DNA of 40,433 nt from an uncultured bacterium. Lineage in GTDB: Bacteria > UBP6 > UBA1177. Where the stretch lies: contig CAJOMF010000010.1 in assembly GCA_905235605.1 (NCBI GenBank), forward strand, positions 1-40,433, in the 5' to 3' direction. The notes under the pieces were generated by a model, which worked only from the letters and a program-made list of their open reading frames with translations, ran no database searches and had not been told where the DNA came from. The stretch's first letter is position 1, and each line of letters begins with the position of its first letter. Below are positions 8,540-16,633 of this stretch, piece after piece. A program made the position numbers and the translations under genes.

Positions 8540-8839
8540 ATGATCGGGAAAAAAAGTGAAAAACGTCAGATAATCTGGTGGAATCTTATAACTTTGCTTT
8601 TAATGACACTGCTCTCTTTTGCGCTTATCAATGCTGAACCCGGGCCTCTTTTTTACTGGATCACAGCCGCGCTTTTTCTCTGTCTGGGGATGTTTATCAA
8701 GCGTGCCTACATTTTTCTTGGCATTATGATTCTGGTCTTAGTCTTTGTTTTTATTGTAAAAGACGGATTTTTCGGCATTTCGGACGATGAAAACGGCAGC
8801 AGTTTCAACTTTAATTTTTTTATCAACAGCAATAAGTAA
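8540..8839 (+). CDS. Small membrane protein, hypothetical
   Basis: A 99-residue protein with a basic N-terminus and about three hydrophobic helices (LITLLLMTLLSFALINA, YWITAALFLCLGMFI, YIFLGIMILVLVFVFIV), ending in a short Asn/Phe-rich hydrophilic tail. It begins 1 base after the stop of the cNMP-binding gene, so it is very likely translationally coupled to it. No family recognised. Context suggests an accessory to the upstream transporter pair, but nothing in the protein itself shows this. Confidence 0.65.
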   Translation: MIGKKSEKRQIIWWNLITLLLMTLLSFALINAEPGPLFYWITAALFLCLGMFIKRAYIFLGIMILVLVFVFIVKDGFFGISDDENGSSFNFNFFINSNK

Positions 8840-8845
8840 AACGCC

Positions 8846-11626
8846 ATGAAAAAACTATTTTTACTTGTTCTTGCCGCATTTTTTGTGTTCAGCTGCGGCG
8901 GCGGAAAAGGTCACGAGACGGAACAGGACGATTCTGATGCCGACACTTATTATGAACCGGAGGATCTGGATTGTTATGATTGCAACGGCGAGTCAGACGA
9001 TTCTGATTCCGATACGGACGAACCGGATGAAACCGGTGATAACGATTCTGACTCAGACGATTACGATAGCGACACTTATGAACCGGAGGATCTGGACTGC
9101 TATGACTGCAACGGCGATTCGGACGATCCCGATACAACTCCTGATGAGGACGGGCCTGAAGCCGTTGACACTTCAAAAGTCGAATGGAACGGTAAAATCG
9201 GAACGGTTTCGGTAACAGGCGACGAGCTCAGGACCTACACTCTGACCACAAATGCGGAACTTCGCGACAATTATCCTGAATCGAAGCAGCGCGTTATTCC
9301 CGAAACTGCCGGAAACCCTGTTCTCCGCAGCGGACACACTATGTTTGATGCACTTTTTGCTCTGGCAGTAACTGAACTCAACGAAAACAAAGTCACGGCA
9401 ATAAGTGACTACAGCATGAACAACGGGGATCCTGTAGACTGCGACTGCTTTGAGACAGGTGCAAACTGGCACTATGTCTGGACGCGTGACACCGCTTACG
9501 CAGTTCATTCCTCGGTCGCTTTTTTCGAACCGCAGAAGTCGAAAAATTCTCTTAGATTCAAGATCTCGGAACGCAAAAGCACAGCCGGCGGCGGAAACAT
9601 GCAGATAGTTCAGGATACAGGTTCCGGCGGCTCGTGGCCTGTCAGCACCGACCGCGTAGTCTGGGCTCTTGGAGCAGCCGAGACGCTCAAAAACCTCGAA
9701 GGAAGCGATTACAACAGCTTTTTGTCTGAATCTTACGAAGCGATAAAAAACACTTTGGAAGCCGACAGACAGCATGTTTTTGACGAAAATGACGGTTTGT
9801 ATCGCGGCGAGCAGTCTTTCCTTGACTGGAGAGAGCAGACTTATCCGCAGTGGACTGCGCAGAATACGAAACACATCGGAATGTCGAAAACTCTTTCGAC
9901 GAATGTCCTGCATTATATGGCGATGGAAATCGCTTCGGAGATGGCTTCAGAACTCGGCAGAACTGACGAGGCGGCTCAATTCGCGTCTCAGGCGGCAAAT
10001 CTGAAAAATGCAATAAAATCAGCTTTTTATCTTGCTGACAGAAAGACTTTTTCAACGATGAAAACGACTTTCCTCGACTATTCTTCAGTTGACAAAAGAG
10101 ATCTTCTGGGTGAAGCTCTGACTATTCTTTCAGGTGTTGCTGAAAATAATCAAAGTACTGAAATTATTGCAGAATATCCTGTGACTGAAGCCGGTCCTGC
10201 TGTAATTTTCCCGCAGGAGCCCGATACGAAAATCTATCACAACCGTGCGATCTGGCCTTTCGTAACTTCCTACGGTCTGCGTGCTGCGGCAAAAGCCGGA
10301 AACGACAAATTTTACGAAAATGCATTCATGAGTTTAGTCCGCGGTGCAGCATTCAACCTTTCTAACATGGAAAATTTTGAGTTTACGACACTCAGCGCCT
10401 GGTACGATGACGCGACATTTCCGCAGTTGAGCGGTCCCGAGGTAAATTCAAGGCGTCAGCTCTGGAGCGTCGCCGGATTCCTTTCGATGGTCCTCGACTC
10501 GATTTTCGGTCGCGAGCAGACTTTGAAAACGCTGTGGTTTTCGCCGAAAATTCCGGTTGAACTGAGAAACACTTTCTTTGCCGGAAGCTCAGAAATCGTT
10601 CTCAAAAACCTGAAATTTAAAGGGAAGACTATTGAACTGAAAATTGTTCTTCCTCAGAAAAATGAAGAAAATTCAGGCTTTTATACGCTTAAAACACTCA
10701 AACTTGACGGTGTCGGGAAAACCGTTCCTTTTACTGTCAGCGACTTGAAATCAGAGAGTAAAATCGAGATGGAGCTCGAACTTTCGGACGAATCGGGCAC
10801 GCTCAATCTTGTCGACTGCAACGCAAATCCGAACAAGTGCTGGGCGCCGCTTCCTGCGACGAATGTTTCTGTTGCATTGGACGGAAAAAGATTGGGAATT
10901 ACGTTCACTGCTTCAAGCAATGCGGTTTCCTACAACGTTTACCGCGACGGAAAGAAGGTCAAGGAAAATCTGACGGAACTTTCATGGCGTGACGACTACG
11001 AAAATCCCGATTATGTGCACAATTCATACTGCTACAGCGTTTCGGCAGTAAATTCGGAAGGGTGGGAAAGCCACCACTCAGACCCCGTCTGCTACTGGGG
11101 CGAAAACTATGAACGGACGAAGCTGCAGTTTTCGGCTGTATCGTCAGAAGATGCGGCGAACGAATACCGTTTTGACCAGTTTGCGACACATTTCGACCAC
11201 AATAAGCCTCACTTCGGTGACTGGGGAGTGCCTGATGCAGTTCTTTCGGTTTCGAATATTAAGCCGAAAGATAGCGGAACATACCTCGTCTCTGTGGAAT
11301 ACGGCAGCGGACGCCCGATAAACACAGGGATCACTTCATGCAACAAAATAGTTAAAATCACTGATGAAAGCGGTAATGTCGTTCTGGAAAAAATGGTCTT
11401 TATGCCTCATTTGGGTGACAACTGGGACATTTGGGGCGAATCATCGTTTGCAGAGGTCGAGCTGAGTGCAGGCAAAACCTACAAAGCCGAAATAAGTGAC
11501 GCTTTCAACATGTCCTACTTCGAACACTTCATTCCGTTTACGGCTGGTGCCGGCGGCGGGACCGATGTCTACAACAGAGCGAATATCTCGACACTCAAAT
11601 TTTTGCTGAAAGAGATAAAGGATTAA
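8846..11626 (+). CDS. Large glycoside-hydrolase-like lipoprotein with Asp-rich stalk
   Basis: A 926-residue lipoprotein with lipobox VFSC (Cys17). Residues 25-115 are an Asp-rich stalk holding two copies of a segment built on EPEDLDCYDCNG, likely calcium binding. From about 120 to 650 the sequence resembles (alpha/alpha)6-barrel, six-hairpin glycosidases of the GH15/GH63 type: NWHYVWTRDTAYAVHSSVAF, GSWPVSTDRVVWALGAAETL, QSFLDWREQTYPQW and RAIWPFVTSYGLRAAAKAG. A fibronectin-III-like domain follows near 665-760 (SYNVYRDGKKVKEN), then a C-terminal beta domain. It probably acts on an alpha-linked polysaccharide at the cell surface. The family and catalytic acids are not certain. The ribosome binding site is weak; it starts 6 bases after the previous gene. 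Confidence 0.72.
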   Translation: MKKLFLLVLAAFFVFSCGGGKGHETEQDDSDADTYYEPEDLDCYDCNGESDDSDSDTDEPDETGDNDSDSDDYDSDTYEPEDLDCYDCNGDSDDPDTTPDEDGPEAVDTSKVEWNGKIGTVSVTGDELRTYTLTTNAELRDNYPESKQRVIPETAGNPVLRSGHTMFDALFALAVTELNENKVTAISDYSMNNGDPVDCDCFETGANWHYVWTRDTAYAVHSSVAFFEPQKSKNSLRFKISERKSTAGGGNMQIVQDTGSGGSWPVSTDRVVWALGAAETLKNLEGSDYNSFLSESYEAIKNTLEADRQHVFDENDGLYRGEQSFLDWREQTYPQWTAQNTKHIGMSKTLSTNVLHYMAMEIASEMASELGRTDEAAQFASQAANLKNAIKSAFYLADRKTFSTMKTTFLDYSSVDKRDLLGEALTILSGVAENNQSTEIIAEYPVTEAGPAVIFPQEPDTKIYHNRAIWPFVTSYGLRAAAKAGNDKFYENAFMSLVRGAAFNLSNMENFEFTTLSAWYDDATFPQLSGPEVNSRRQLWSVAGFLSMVLDSIFGREQTLKTLWFSPKIPVELRNTFFAGSSEIVLKNLKFKGKTIELKIVLPQKNEENSGFYTLKTLKLDGVGKTVPFTVSDLKSESKIEMELELSDESGTLNLVDCNANPNKCWAPLPATNVSVALDGKRLGITFTASSNAVSYNVYRDGKKVKENLTELSWRDDYENPDYVHNSYCYSVSAVNSEGWESHHSDPVCYWGENYERTKLQFSAVSSEDAANEYRFDQFATHFDHNKPHFGDWGVPDAVLSVSNIKPKDSGTYLVSVEYGSGRPINTGITSCNKIVKITDESGNVVLEKMVFMPHLGDNWDIWGESSFAEVELSAGKTYKAEISDAFNMSYFEHFIPFTAGAGGGTDVYNRANISTLKFLLKEIKD
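8942..9127 (+). repeat. Direct repeat in the Asp-rich stalk of the glycosidase
   Basis: Two near-identical blocks of about 57-60 bases, at 8942-9002 and about 9071-9127, encode the same EPEDLDCYDCNG segment. Differences are mostly synonymous (for example GATTGTTATGAT versus GACTGCTATGAC), so this is an older duplication kept by selection on protein sequence. Confidence 0.75.
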
Positions 11627-11660
11627 GGTGATAAATTACCTTGTCTGTCATAAAGCCTTG

Positions 11661-11798
11661 ATGAAACATATAATAATTCCAGTTGTTTTGCTGATTTTGT
11701 TCGTCGCTTGCTCCAAAAGCGGAAAAAAATCTTTCGCTTTTCAATATCAATTCAATAGCAAATCTTTTTGGTTCAGAAGTTTGTCCACAACAGAATAA
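11661..11798 (+). pseudogene. Truncated lipoprotein gene remnant
   Basis: The ATG at 11661 opens MKHIIIPVVLLILFVAC followed by SKSGKK: a clear lipoprotein signal peptide with lipobox FVAC (Cys17). After about 24 residues the frame enters the 3' end of the minus-strand ORF6N gene (from 11747) and stops at 11798 with no recognisable mature protein. A GTG at 11628 is in frame upstream as an alternative start. This looks like the head of a lipoprotein gene whose body was lost where the ORF6N gene came in. A functional 45-residue lipoprotein cannot be excluded. Confidence 0.55.
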
Positions 11799-12865
11799 AC
11801 CATTGAAGCATCTTCGAATCTGTTTATGGCGCAGACTTTTTTTCCCGCATCCTTGCTTGATGCGCCGCAGTGAAACACTTTTTCAGTTGCCGTCTTGTAA
11901 TCTATGATGATGAATCTGTCGTGACAGTCGGGGTTCGGTTTGATTGAAAGAGGCGGATACTGCGAATTGAAATCATTCACTACAGAAGCTGTCAGATATC
12001 CTTTTCTGCCGTGTCCGTTCTGCGTAAAAAGAATCACAGAGACGCCCGATTTTTTATGTTTCAGAAGGTCAAGAGTTTTGATATCGACATAATCGTCAAT
12101 GAGAAAAATGCTCTTTTCGGCAAGGCGGTAAATGTCGGTGTAAGCGACATCTGCTTCAAATTTCTGCCCTTTGTAGATGACAAAATTCTTGAAGTCGGCA
12201 TACTGCTCGAAATTTTCGTTTATTTTGTCTATGTTTGCGCAGATTTTCCTGATCTCTGAATCATTCTTTTTCTGTTTTTCAGCAATAGTCAGCACCGAAT
12301 TTGAAAGCAGCTGCATTTCGTTCCTTGTCACGAACTGCAGATTTTCCTGAACATAGTGCTTGAGTTCTCGGAAAGCGCGCATAATGAAAATGCTCTGCTG
12401 CTCCGCCAGTTCACCGCGCAGAACCGTTGCAAGCATATATATTCCCTGCTCGGTAAAGGCGTAAGGCAGTTTTCGAATGCCGCCTTCCTGTCCTGAAAAC
12501 AATTTATCTTTCCGTGAAGTCACAATTTGTGACTTCACCAAATCACTCTTCTCACTTGAAGTCACATTTTGCGACATCAATATTCCTGTTTCCCGTGAAG
12601 TCGCAAATTGCGACTTCACCAAATCACTCTTCTCACTTGAAGTCACAATTTGTGACTTCAAGATTTCAACTTCATATTTTGTCAGTTGGAACATAAAATC
12701 ATCCGGAAATCTGGAAATATTCCGTTTGACCTGCTCGTTAAGTCTCTTTACTTCATATCCGTAAATTTCTGCCAGATCAAAATCGAGCATTACAGGAAGA
12801 CCGCGGATCGTGTAAATTCTCGACTGCAAATCGTTGTTGTGGTGAATCGCTATTTCGCTTTTCAT
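11747..12865 (-). CDS. ORF6N-domain protein with PLD-like C-terminus and internal repeats
   Basis: The 372-residue protein starts with an ORF6N domain (RIYTIRGLPVMLDFDLAEIY ... NISRFPDDFMFQLTKYEV), a phage/mobile-element DNA-binding module. Residues about 68-120 are repeats of KSQ[IF][VA]TS with SSEKSDLV linkers, then the usual RKLPYAFTEQGIYML. The last third (FEADVAYTDIYRLAEKSIFL, CHDRFIIIDYKTATEKVFHC, GASSKDAGKK) resembles the phospholipase-D-like C-terminal domain common in this family. AAGG precedes the ATG. It has its own promoter with palindromic arms, is more AT-rich upstream than its surroundings, and abuts a broken lipoprotein gene, all suggesting horizontal arrival. Biological role of the family is not settled. 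Confidence 0.8.
   Translation of the reverse strand: MKSEIAIHHNNDLQSRIYTIRGLPVMLDFDLAEIYGYEVKRLNEQVKRNISRFPDDFMFQLTKYEVEILKSQIVTSSEKSDLVKSQFATSRETGILMSQNVTSSEKSDLVKSQIVTSRKDKLFSGQEGGIRKLPYAFTEQGIYMLATVLRGELAEQQSIFIMRAFRELKHYVQENLQFVTRNEMQLLSNSVLTIAEKQKKNDSEIRKICANIDKINENFEQYADFKNFVIYKGQKFEADVAYTDIYRLAEKSIFLIDDYVDIKTLDLLKHKKSGVSVILFTQNGHGRKGYLTASVVNDFNSQYPPLSIKPNPDCHDRFIIIDYKTATEKVFHCGASSKDAGKKVCAINRFEDASMVYSVVDKLLNQKDLLLN
12516..12659. repeat. Palindromic 39-42 base repeats inside the ORF6N gene
   Basis: Four 21-base near-palindromes begin at 12516, 12558, 12597 and 12639. The first and last are identical, with perfect 10-base arms GAAGTCACAA / TTGTGACTTC around one central base. The third, GAAGTCGCAAATTGCGACTTC apart from its final base, has compensating changes in both arms. 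The first pair and second pair form an approximately 81-base tandem duplication. In protein they encode repeats of KSQxVTS. Confidence 0.85.
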
Positions 12866-12886
12866 ACTTAAAGACCTTCGAAAAAT

Positions 12887-12963
12887 AATATTTTAGAATA
12901 TATATTTTTGAGATATTGTCAATTTAAAAATTTACTATATTTGCATAAATATTCTAAAATATT
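12887..12963. repeat. 15-base inverted repeat flanking the ORF6N promoter
   Basis: AATATTTTAGAATAT at 12887-12901 and its exact reverse complement ATATTCTAAAATATT at 12949-12963 lie 47 bases apart. One arm covers the -10 box of the ORF6N promoter and the other lies upstream of its -35. Looks like paired operator sites for autoregulation (inference). Confidence 0.7.
12895..12922 (-). promoter_or_regulatory. Promoter-like site of the ORF6N gene
   Basis: On the minus strand, TTGACA (12922-12917) and TATTCT (12900-12895) are separated by 16 bases, about 30 bases before the ATG at 12865. The -10 lies inside one arm of the inverted repeat. Confidence 0.55.
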
Positions 12964-13041
12964 GTTAGGATGTAAACGAAGTGGAACAGAGAAGTTGAAA
13001 AAACAAAGAGAACACTGGTAATAAGGCACGGGAGTGATCCT

Positions 13042-13827
13042 TTAAATTCTTATTCTTTTTATTCCGACGCAGCGGCTCGGATCAAGTTCGAAATCGGCGA
13101 TGATCCCTTCGATCTTTATATCGTTTTTTGCCGGAACGAAATGCTGCGGGATATTCGAGAGGTATCCTGTGATGCTCTCTTTTTCATTGAAGCCGATGAC
13201 TGAAAAAAACGCGCCGCAGCGGCCGAGATCGGTGATGTAGCCCATTTTTTCGCTGATTATTTTTTCATCGGAAGTCTGGACGTGGGTGTGCGTGCCGAAG
13301 AAAAGCTCGATCTTATCGGCAAGATAGAGCCCCAAAGCCTCTTTTTCGGCAGTCGCTTCGGCATGAAAATCTAGAACGATGATGTCAGCACCTGCAGAGC
13401 GCAGTTTTTCGATCTCGCTTATCGCTTTTTTGAAAGGAGAGTCTATCGGCGGCATGAAAACAGTTCCCAAAAGGTTTAGAACACCGACTTTTATCCCCGT
13501 TTTTTTGTGAGTTACGATAACTGAACCTTTGCCGGGAAGATCGTCGGGATAGTTTGCCGGACGCAGAACGTAAGGCATTTTGTCGATGAATGAATAGATC
13601 TCGTTTCTATTCCAGATGTGGTTTCCCGAAGTGATGACGTCTACTCCGCACGAATGCAGAAGAGTCGCGTGTTTTTCGAGAAGTCCCATTCCGCCGGAAG
13701 TGTTTTCGCCGTTTGCAATCACAAAATCTACAGAATTTTCTTCAATGATTTTAGGCAAGTGTTCTTTGACGAAATTTCTTGCGTGTCTGCCTACGATGTC
13801 GCCTAAGGCGAGGATCCTGAAACTCAT
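13042..13827 (-). CDS. ymdB: YmdB/TIGR00282-family metallophosphoesterase
   Basis: This 261-residue calcineurin-like enzyme carries the family's dimetal motifs: LALGDIVGRHARNF at the start, FVIANGENTSGGMG, VITSGNHIWNR, VLDFHAEATAEKEA and FFGTHTHVQTSDE. Characterised members (Bacillus YmdB, Deinococcus DR1281) hydrolyse 2',3'-cyclic nucleotides or phosphodiesters and influence RNase Y activity. It begins 1 base after the rny stop, so the two are coupled, the same pairing as in Firmicutes. No truncation or missing metal ligand is seen. Confidence 0.92.
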   Translation of the reverse strand: MSFRILALGDIVGRHARNFVKEHLPKIIEENSVDFVIANGENTSGGMGLLEKHATLLHSCGVDVITSGNHIWNRNEIYSFIDKMPYVLRPANYPDDLPGKGSVIVTHKKTGIKVGVLNLLGTVFMPPIDSPFKKAISEIEKLRSAGADIIVLDFHAEATAEKEALGLYLADKIELFFGTHTHVQTSDEKIISEKMGYITDLGRCGAFFSVIGFNEKESITGYLSNIPQHFVPAKNDIKIEGIIADFELDPSRCVGIKRIRI

Positions 13828-13828
13828 T

Positions 13829-15382
13829 TTACTGCGCGGTAGCTATAACTCTGGTTTCTCTGATAACGATGACCTTGATCTGACCGGGGTATGAAAGGTC
13901 GGTTTCGATCTTTTTCGCGATGTCGTTTGCCAGCGTGTAAGCGTCGTCGTCGTTGACTTTCGCGGTATCGACCATGACGCGGAGTTCTCTTCCGGCCTGA
14001 ATTGCGAAGGATTTGTCAACGCCGTTGAAGGAGTTTGCAATATTTTCAAGGTCGGTAAGTCTCTGGACGTAAGCTTCAGCCATTTCTCTTCTTGCTCCGG
14101 GTCTTGCTCCGCTCAAAGCATCCGCCGCCGAAACGATGAAGTCGAGAACGGTCTCGGGTTTGACTTCGCCGTGGTGAGCCGCGATCGCAGCGACGATCCT
14201 GTGCTGCTCGCCGTATTTTTCCGCAAGTTTCGCACCGATCGAAGCGTGGCTTCCTTCGATCTCGTGGTCGACTGCTTTACCGATGTCGTGAAGAAGTCCG
14301 GCACGTTTCGCGTTTTTGATGCTGTTTGCGCTGCATCCGAGCTCAGCCGCGATTTCCCCTGCAAGGAAAGCTGCTTCGACGGAGTGTTTCCAGACGTTCT
14401 GACCGTAGCTCGTTCTGTATCTCAGACGGCCGACAAGAAGGACGAGTTCGGGATGGAGTTTGTGGATCCCGAGGTCGAAAACAGCCTGATCGCCGGCTTC
14501 TTTGATAGTTTTCCAGACCTCTTTCGTGCATGCGTCGAAAACTTCTTCGATCCTGCCGGGATGTATCCTGCCGTCTGCAATGAGTTTCTGCAATGTAAGC
14601 GACGCGATCTGTCTTCTTATCGGGTTGAAGTTGCTGATGACGACTGCTTCAGGCGTGTCGTCGATGATGAGATCAACGCCGGTTACTGATTCGATCGCGC
14701 GGATGTTCCTTCCTTCGCGGCCGATGATGCGGCCTTTCATTTCGTCATTCGGAAGGCTCACGGTCGTGACTGTGTTTTCAACGACGTATTCGCCGGCATA
14801 GCGCTGAATTGCGGTCGAAAGGATCTCTTTGCTCTTCTTTTCGGCATCTTCGACCATAGCTTCTTCGATAGCCTTGATCTTTTTCGCAGCATCGTGTTTT
14901 GCTTCGTCCTCGATCTTCTGGATCAAAACTTCCTTTGCCTCGTCCTGAGTCATTCCGGCGATCCTTTCAAGCTCGGTATTGACCTCAGTCAGTTTTTCTT
15001 CAAGCTGAACACGCTGATTGTCGAGGAAAATTTCGTCATCCTTCTGCCTTTTTTCAACAGCTTTCAGCTCTTTTTCCTTGACGATGTTGAGTTCGTCGCG
15101 CTGAGAGATCTGTTCCTCTCTCTTGTTGAGTCTTCTTTCACGTTCCTTGAACTCTCTGAGAAGTTCATTTTTTGAATTTTCGGTCTCTTTTTTGCCCTCG
15201 AGAATGATTTCCTGAGCCTTGATTTCGGCCTCTTTTACAACTTTTGCTGCATCGTCTTTAGCATTACTCAGTTCTTTCTGGGCTTTTTCCATTTTTTCTT
15301 TGAAAACGAGCGATCTTGACATTGCCCAAAGTGCGGCACCTAGCAAAATTCCAATAATAAGAAAAATTATTGAATTAAGCAT
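13829..15382 (-). CDS. rny: Ribonuclease Y
   Basis: A 517-residue membrane-anchored endoribonuclease that starts bulk mRNA decay. Order of parts: one N-terminal helix (FLIIGILLGAALWAM, residues 6-20); a long charged coiled coil to about 195 rich in Lys/Glu; a KH RNA-binding domain near 205-270 with MKGRIIGREGRNIRAIE; and an HD metal-dependent domain with LLHDIGKAVDHE (His365-Asp366). Length matches B. subtilis RNase Y (520 aa). GAGGGAG precedes the ATG. It follows the 5-FCL gene by 13 bases and leads directly into ymdB. Confidence 0.96.
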   Translation of the reverse strand: MLNSIIFLIIGILLGAALWAMSRSLVFKEKMEKAQKELSNAKDDAAKVVKEAEIKAQEIILEGKKETENSKNELLREFKERERRLNKREEQISQRDELNIVKEKELKAVEKRQKDDEIFLDNQRVQLEEKLTEVNTELERIAGMTQDEAKEVLIQKIEDEAKHDAAKKIKAIEEAMVEDAEKKSKEILSTAIQRYAGEYVVENTVTTVSLPNDEMKGRIIGREGRNIRAIESVTGVDLIIDDTPEAVVISNFNPIRRQIASLTLQKLIADGRIHPGRIEEVFDACTKEVWKTIKEAGDQAVFDLGIHKLHPELVLLVGRLRYRTSYGQNVWKHSVEAAFLAGEIAAELGCSANSIKNAKRAGLLHDIGKAVDHEIEGSHASIGAKLAEKYGEQHRIVAAIAAHHGEVKPETVLDFIVSAADALSGARPGARREMAEAYVQRLTDLENIANSFNGVDKSFAIQAGRELRVMVDTAKVNDDDAYTLANDIAKKIETDLSYPGQIKVIVIRETRVIATAQ

Positions 15383-15395
15383 TTTGTTCTCCCTC

Positions 15396-15953
15396 TTAAT
15401 TGTTTATAATAATCCTCTCATCCGTCGCAACTGCGTCAAGCCGTTCGTCAAAAGGCTCCGAAAAGCCCGATTCCACGATCTGAAAATCAAAAGCAACACC
15501 GAGAGTCTGTGCATTTTTGTTTTTATATTTAAGCGTCGTGTCATAAAAACCGCCGCCGTAACCGATACGTTCGCATTTTTCCGAAAAAGCAACACCGGGA
15601 ACAAGAAAAAGATCAATATTTTCAATATCGATTTTGTTTAAAGTCGTCTTCGGCTCCGGAATGTTGAAACTTCCTTTTTCAAAATCATCCAAAGATGAAG
15701 CCTCATAAAAAGAGAGCTTTTTTGTTCCGTTTTCGACCCGCGGAAAGAAAAAACGCTTCCCTTTTTCCGAGAGCAGAGCTGTCAGATCAACTTCATTTTT
15801 TATCGGAATATAGAGTGCAACAGTATTGGAATTTTTGAAAATATCCAACGAAATCAGACTGTTGATGATTTTTTTACTTGACGATTCAACTTCTGTGGCA
15901 CTCAACTTTTTCCTGAGTGCCAGAACATTTCTGCGCAAATCAGATTTTTCCAA
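15396..15953 (-). CDS. 5-formyltetrahydrofolate cyclo-ligase family protein
   Basis: A 185-residue enzyme that converts 5-formyl-THF to 5,10-methenyl-THF using ATP, rescuing folate trapped in the 5-formyl form. The N-terminus MEKSDLRRNVLALRKKLS carries the usual basic ATP-binding residues, and the diagnostic C-terminal motif is seen in CERIGYGGGFYDTTL. The start is a TTG at 15953 without a clear Shine-Dalgarno, chosen because it gives the expected N-terminus and no later start would. It leads the group 5-FCL, rny, ymdB. Confidence 0.9.
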   Translation of the reverse strand: MEKSDLRRNVLALRKKLSATEVESSSKKIINSLISLDIFKNSNTVALYIPIKNEVDLTALLSEKGKRFFFPRVENGTKKLSFYEASSLDDFEKGSFNIPEPKTTLNKIDIENIDLFLVPGVAFSEKCERIGYGGGFYDTTLKYKNKNAQTLGVAFDFQIVESGFSEPFDERLDAVATDERIIINN

Positions 15954-16078
15954 TTATATAAAAGCCTTACGGCTCCTCCGGGAAAAATATATATAAACAT
16001 CCGGCTCAAGCGTCGGGTGAACTTGGCAGCAAGGTATTAAAACAATATATAAATGTCAACTTTTCAGTGAAATAAAAA
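15954..16078. other. Non-coding gap with promoter-like box and possible RNA hairpins
   Basis: This 125-base gap lies upstream of the 5-FCL gene. On the minus strand TTGACA (16060-16055) with TACCTT 17 bases on could be the promoter. On the plus strand CATCCGGC and GTCGGGTG (around 15997-16020) can pair over 8 positions counting G-U pairs, next to a CTTG...CAAG hairpin and AGCC-TTAC-GGCT near 15962. In proteobacteria this position often holds 6S RNA, but the gap is too short for a standard one and I cannot fold it into the 6S bubble. No protein is visible. Confidence 0.3.
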
Positions 16079-16633
16079 TCACAGCTTTTTGAAAAACTCG
16101 GGTCTGTGGAAGTCGGGCTTTTCACTTTTGATATCGAAAAGTGTCATATAGTGCGGAGCCGGCGATTTGTCGGCGCACTTGTAAATGTTGCCGGTAAGTG
16201 ACGAAATATCGATTTTTCCGCTATCGAAAACGAAGACATCCTTCGGGATTTTTACTGTCAGGGTATAGTTTGTAATTTCATTTTTTATACCGAACGGTTT
16301 TTTGCCCAAAGTTGAAGAAACTTCGATCTTTTCAATGATTTTTGAATCAAGAAATTTTCTTTGGCATCTGTTTTTTCCGTGCTCGGCGAGTATGCAGCCG
16401 GTGCAGCTGATTTCGAAATTGTAGTATGAGCCGCTTCCGAAAGAGAGAAAAAGTTCTGAGCAGCTGTCTTCGTAAACTTTTGAATTTATTTCTGAATATT
16501 CTGCTTTGACGCTCGGTTCCGTGATGCGGAAAACTGCCGAAATTTCTTCTTCATCTGCATTGAAATCACAAGTTACTTCAAGGTTTTCAAGCGGTTTTGC
16601 TGCCCAACGCTGTTCTAAAAAGTATAAAGCCAT
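16079..16633 (-). CDS. CBM9-like carbohydrate-binding domain protein
   Basis: A 184-residue protein made almost wholly of a CBM9-like domain: KVYEDSCSELFLSFGSGSYY, NFEISCTGCILAEHGK, GNIYKCADKSPAPHYMTLF and PDFHRPEFFKKL at the end. Such domains bind sugar ends or sit in putative periplasmic sensors, but this copy lacks a signal peptide, so it may act in the cytoplasm or be exported otherwise. Its ATG shares one base with the TAA of the propeller lipoprotein gene, so translation is probably coupled. It is the last gene of the four-gene string starting with the ABC ATPase. Confidence 0.78.
   Translation of the reverse strand: MALYFLEQRWAAKPLENLEVTCDFNADEEEISAVFRITEPSVKAEYSEINSKVYEDSCSELFLSFGSGSYYNFEISCTGCILAEHGKNRCQRKFLDSKIIEKIEVSSTLGKKPFGIKNEITNYTLTVKIPKDVFVFDSGKIDISSLTGNIYKCADKSPAPHYMTLFDIKSEKPDFHRPEFFKKL

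Noticed and set aside
12516-12659. CRISPR-like repeats
   Set aside because: The repeats lie in frame in a coding region and the intervals are themselves duplicated.
15954-16078. Firm 6S RNA call
   Set aside because: Only about 125 bases are free and I cannot form the long stem with a central bubble.
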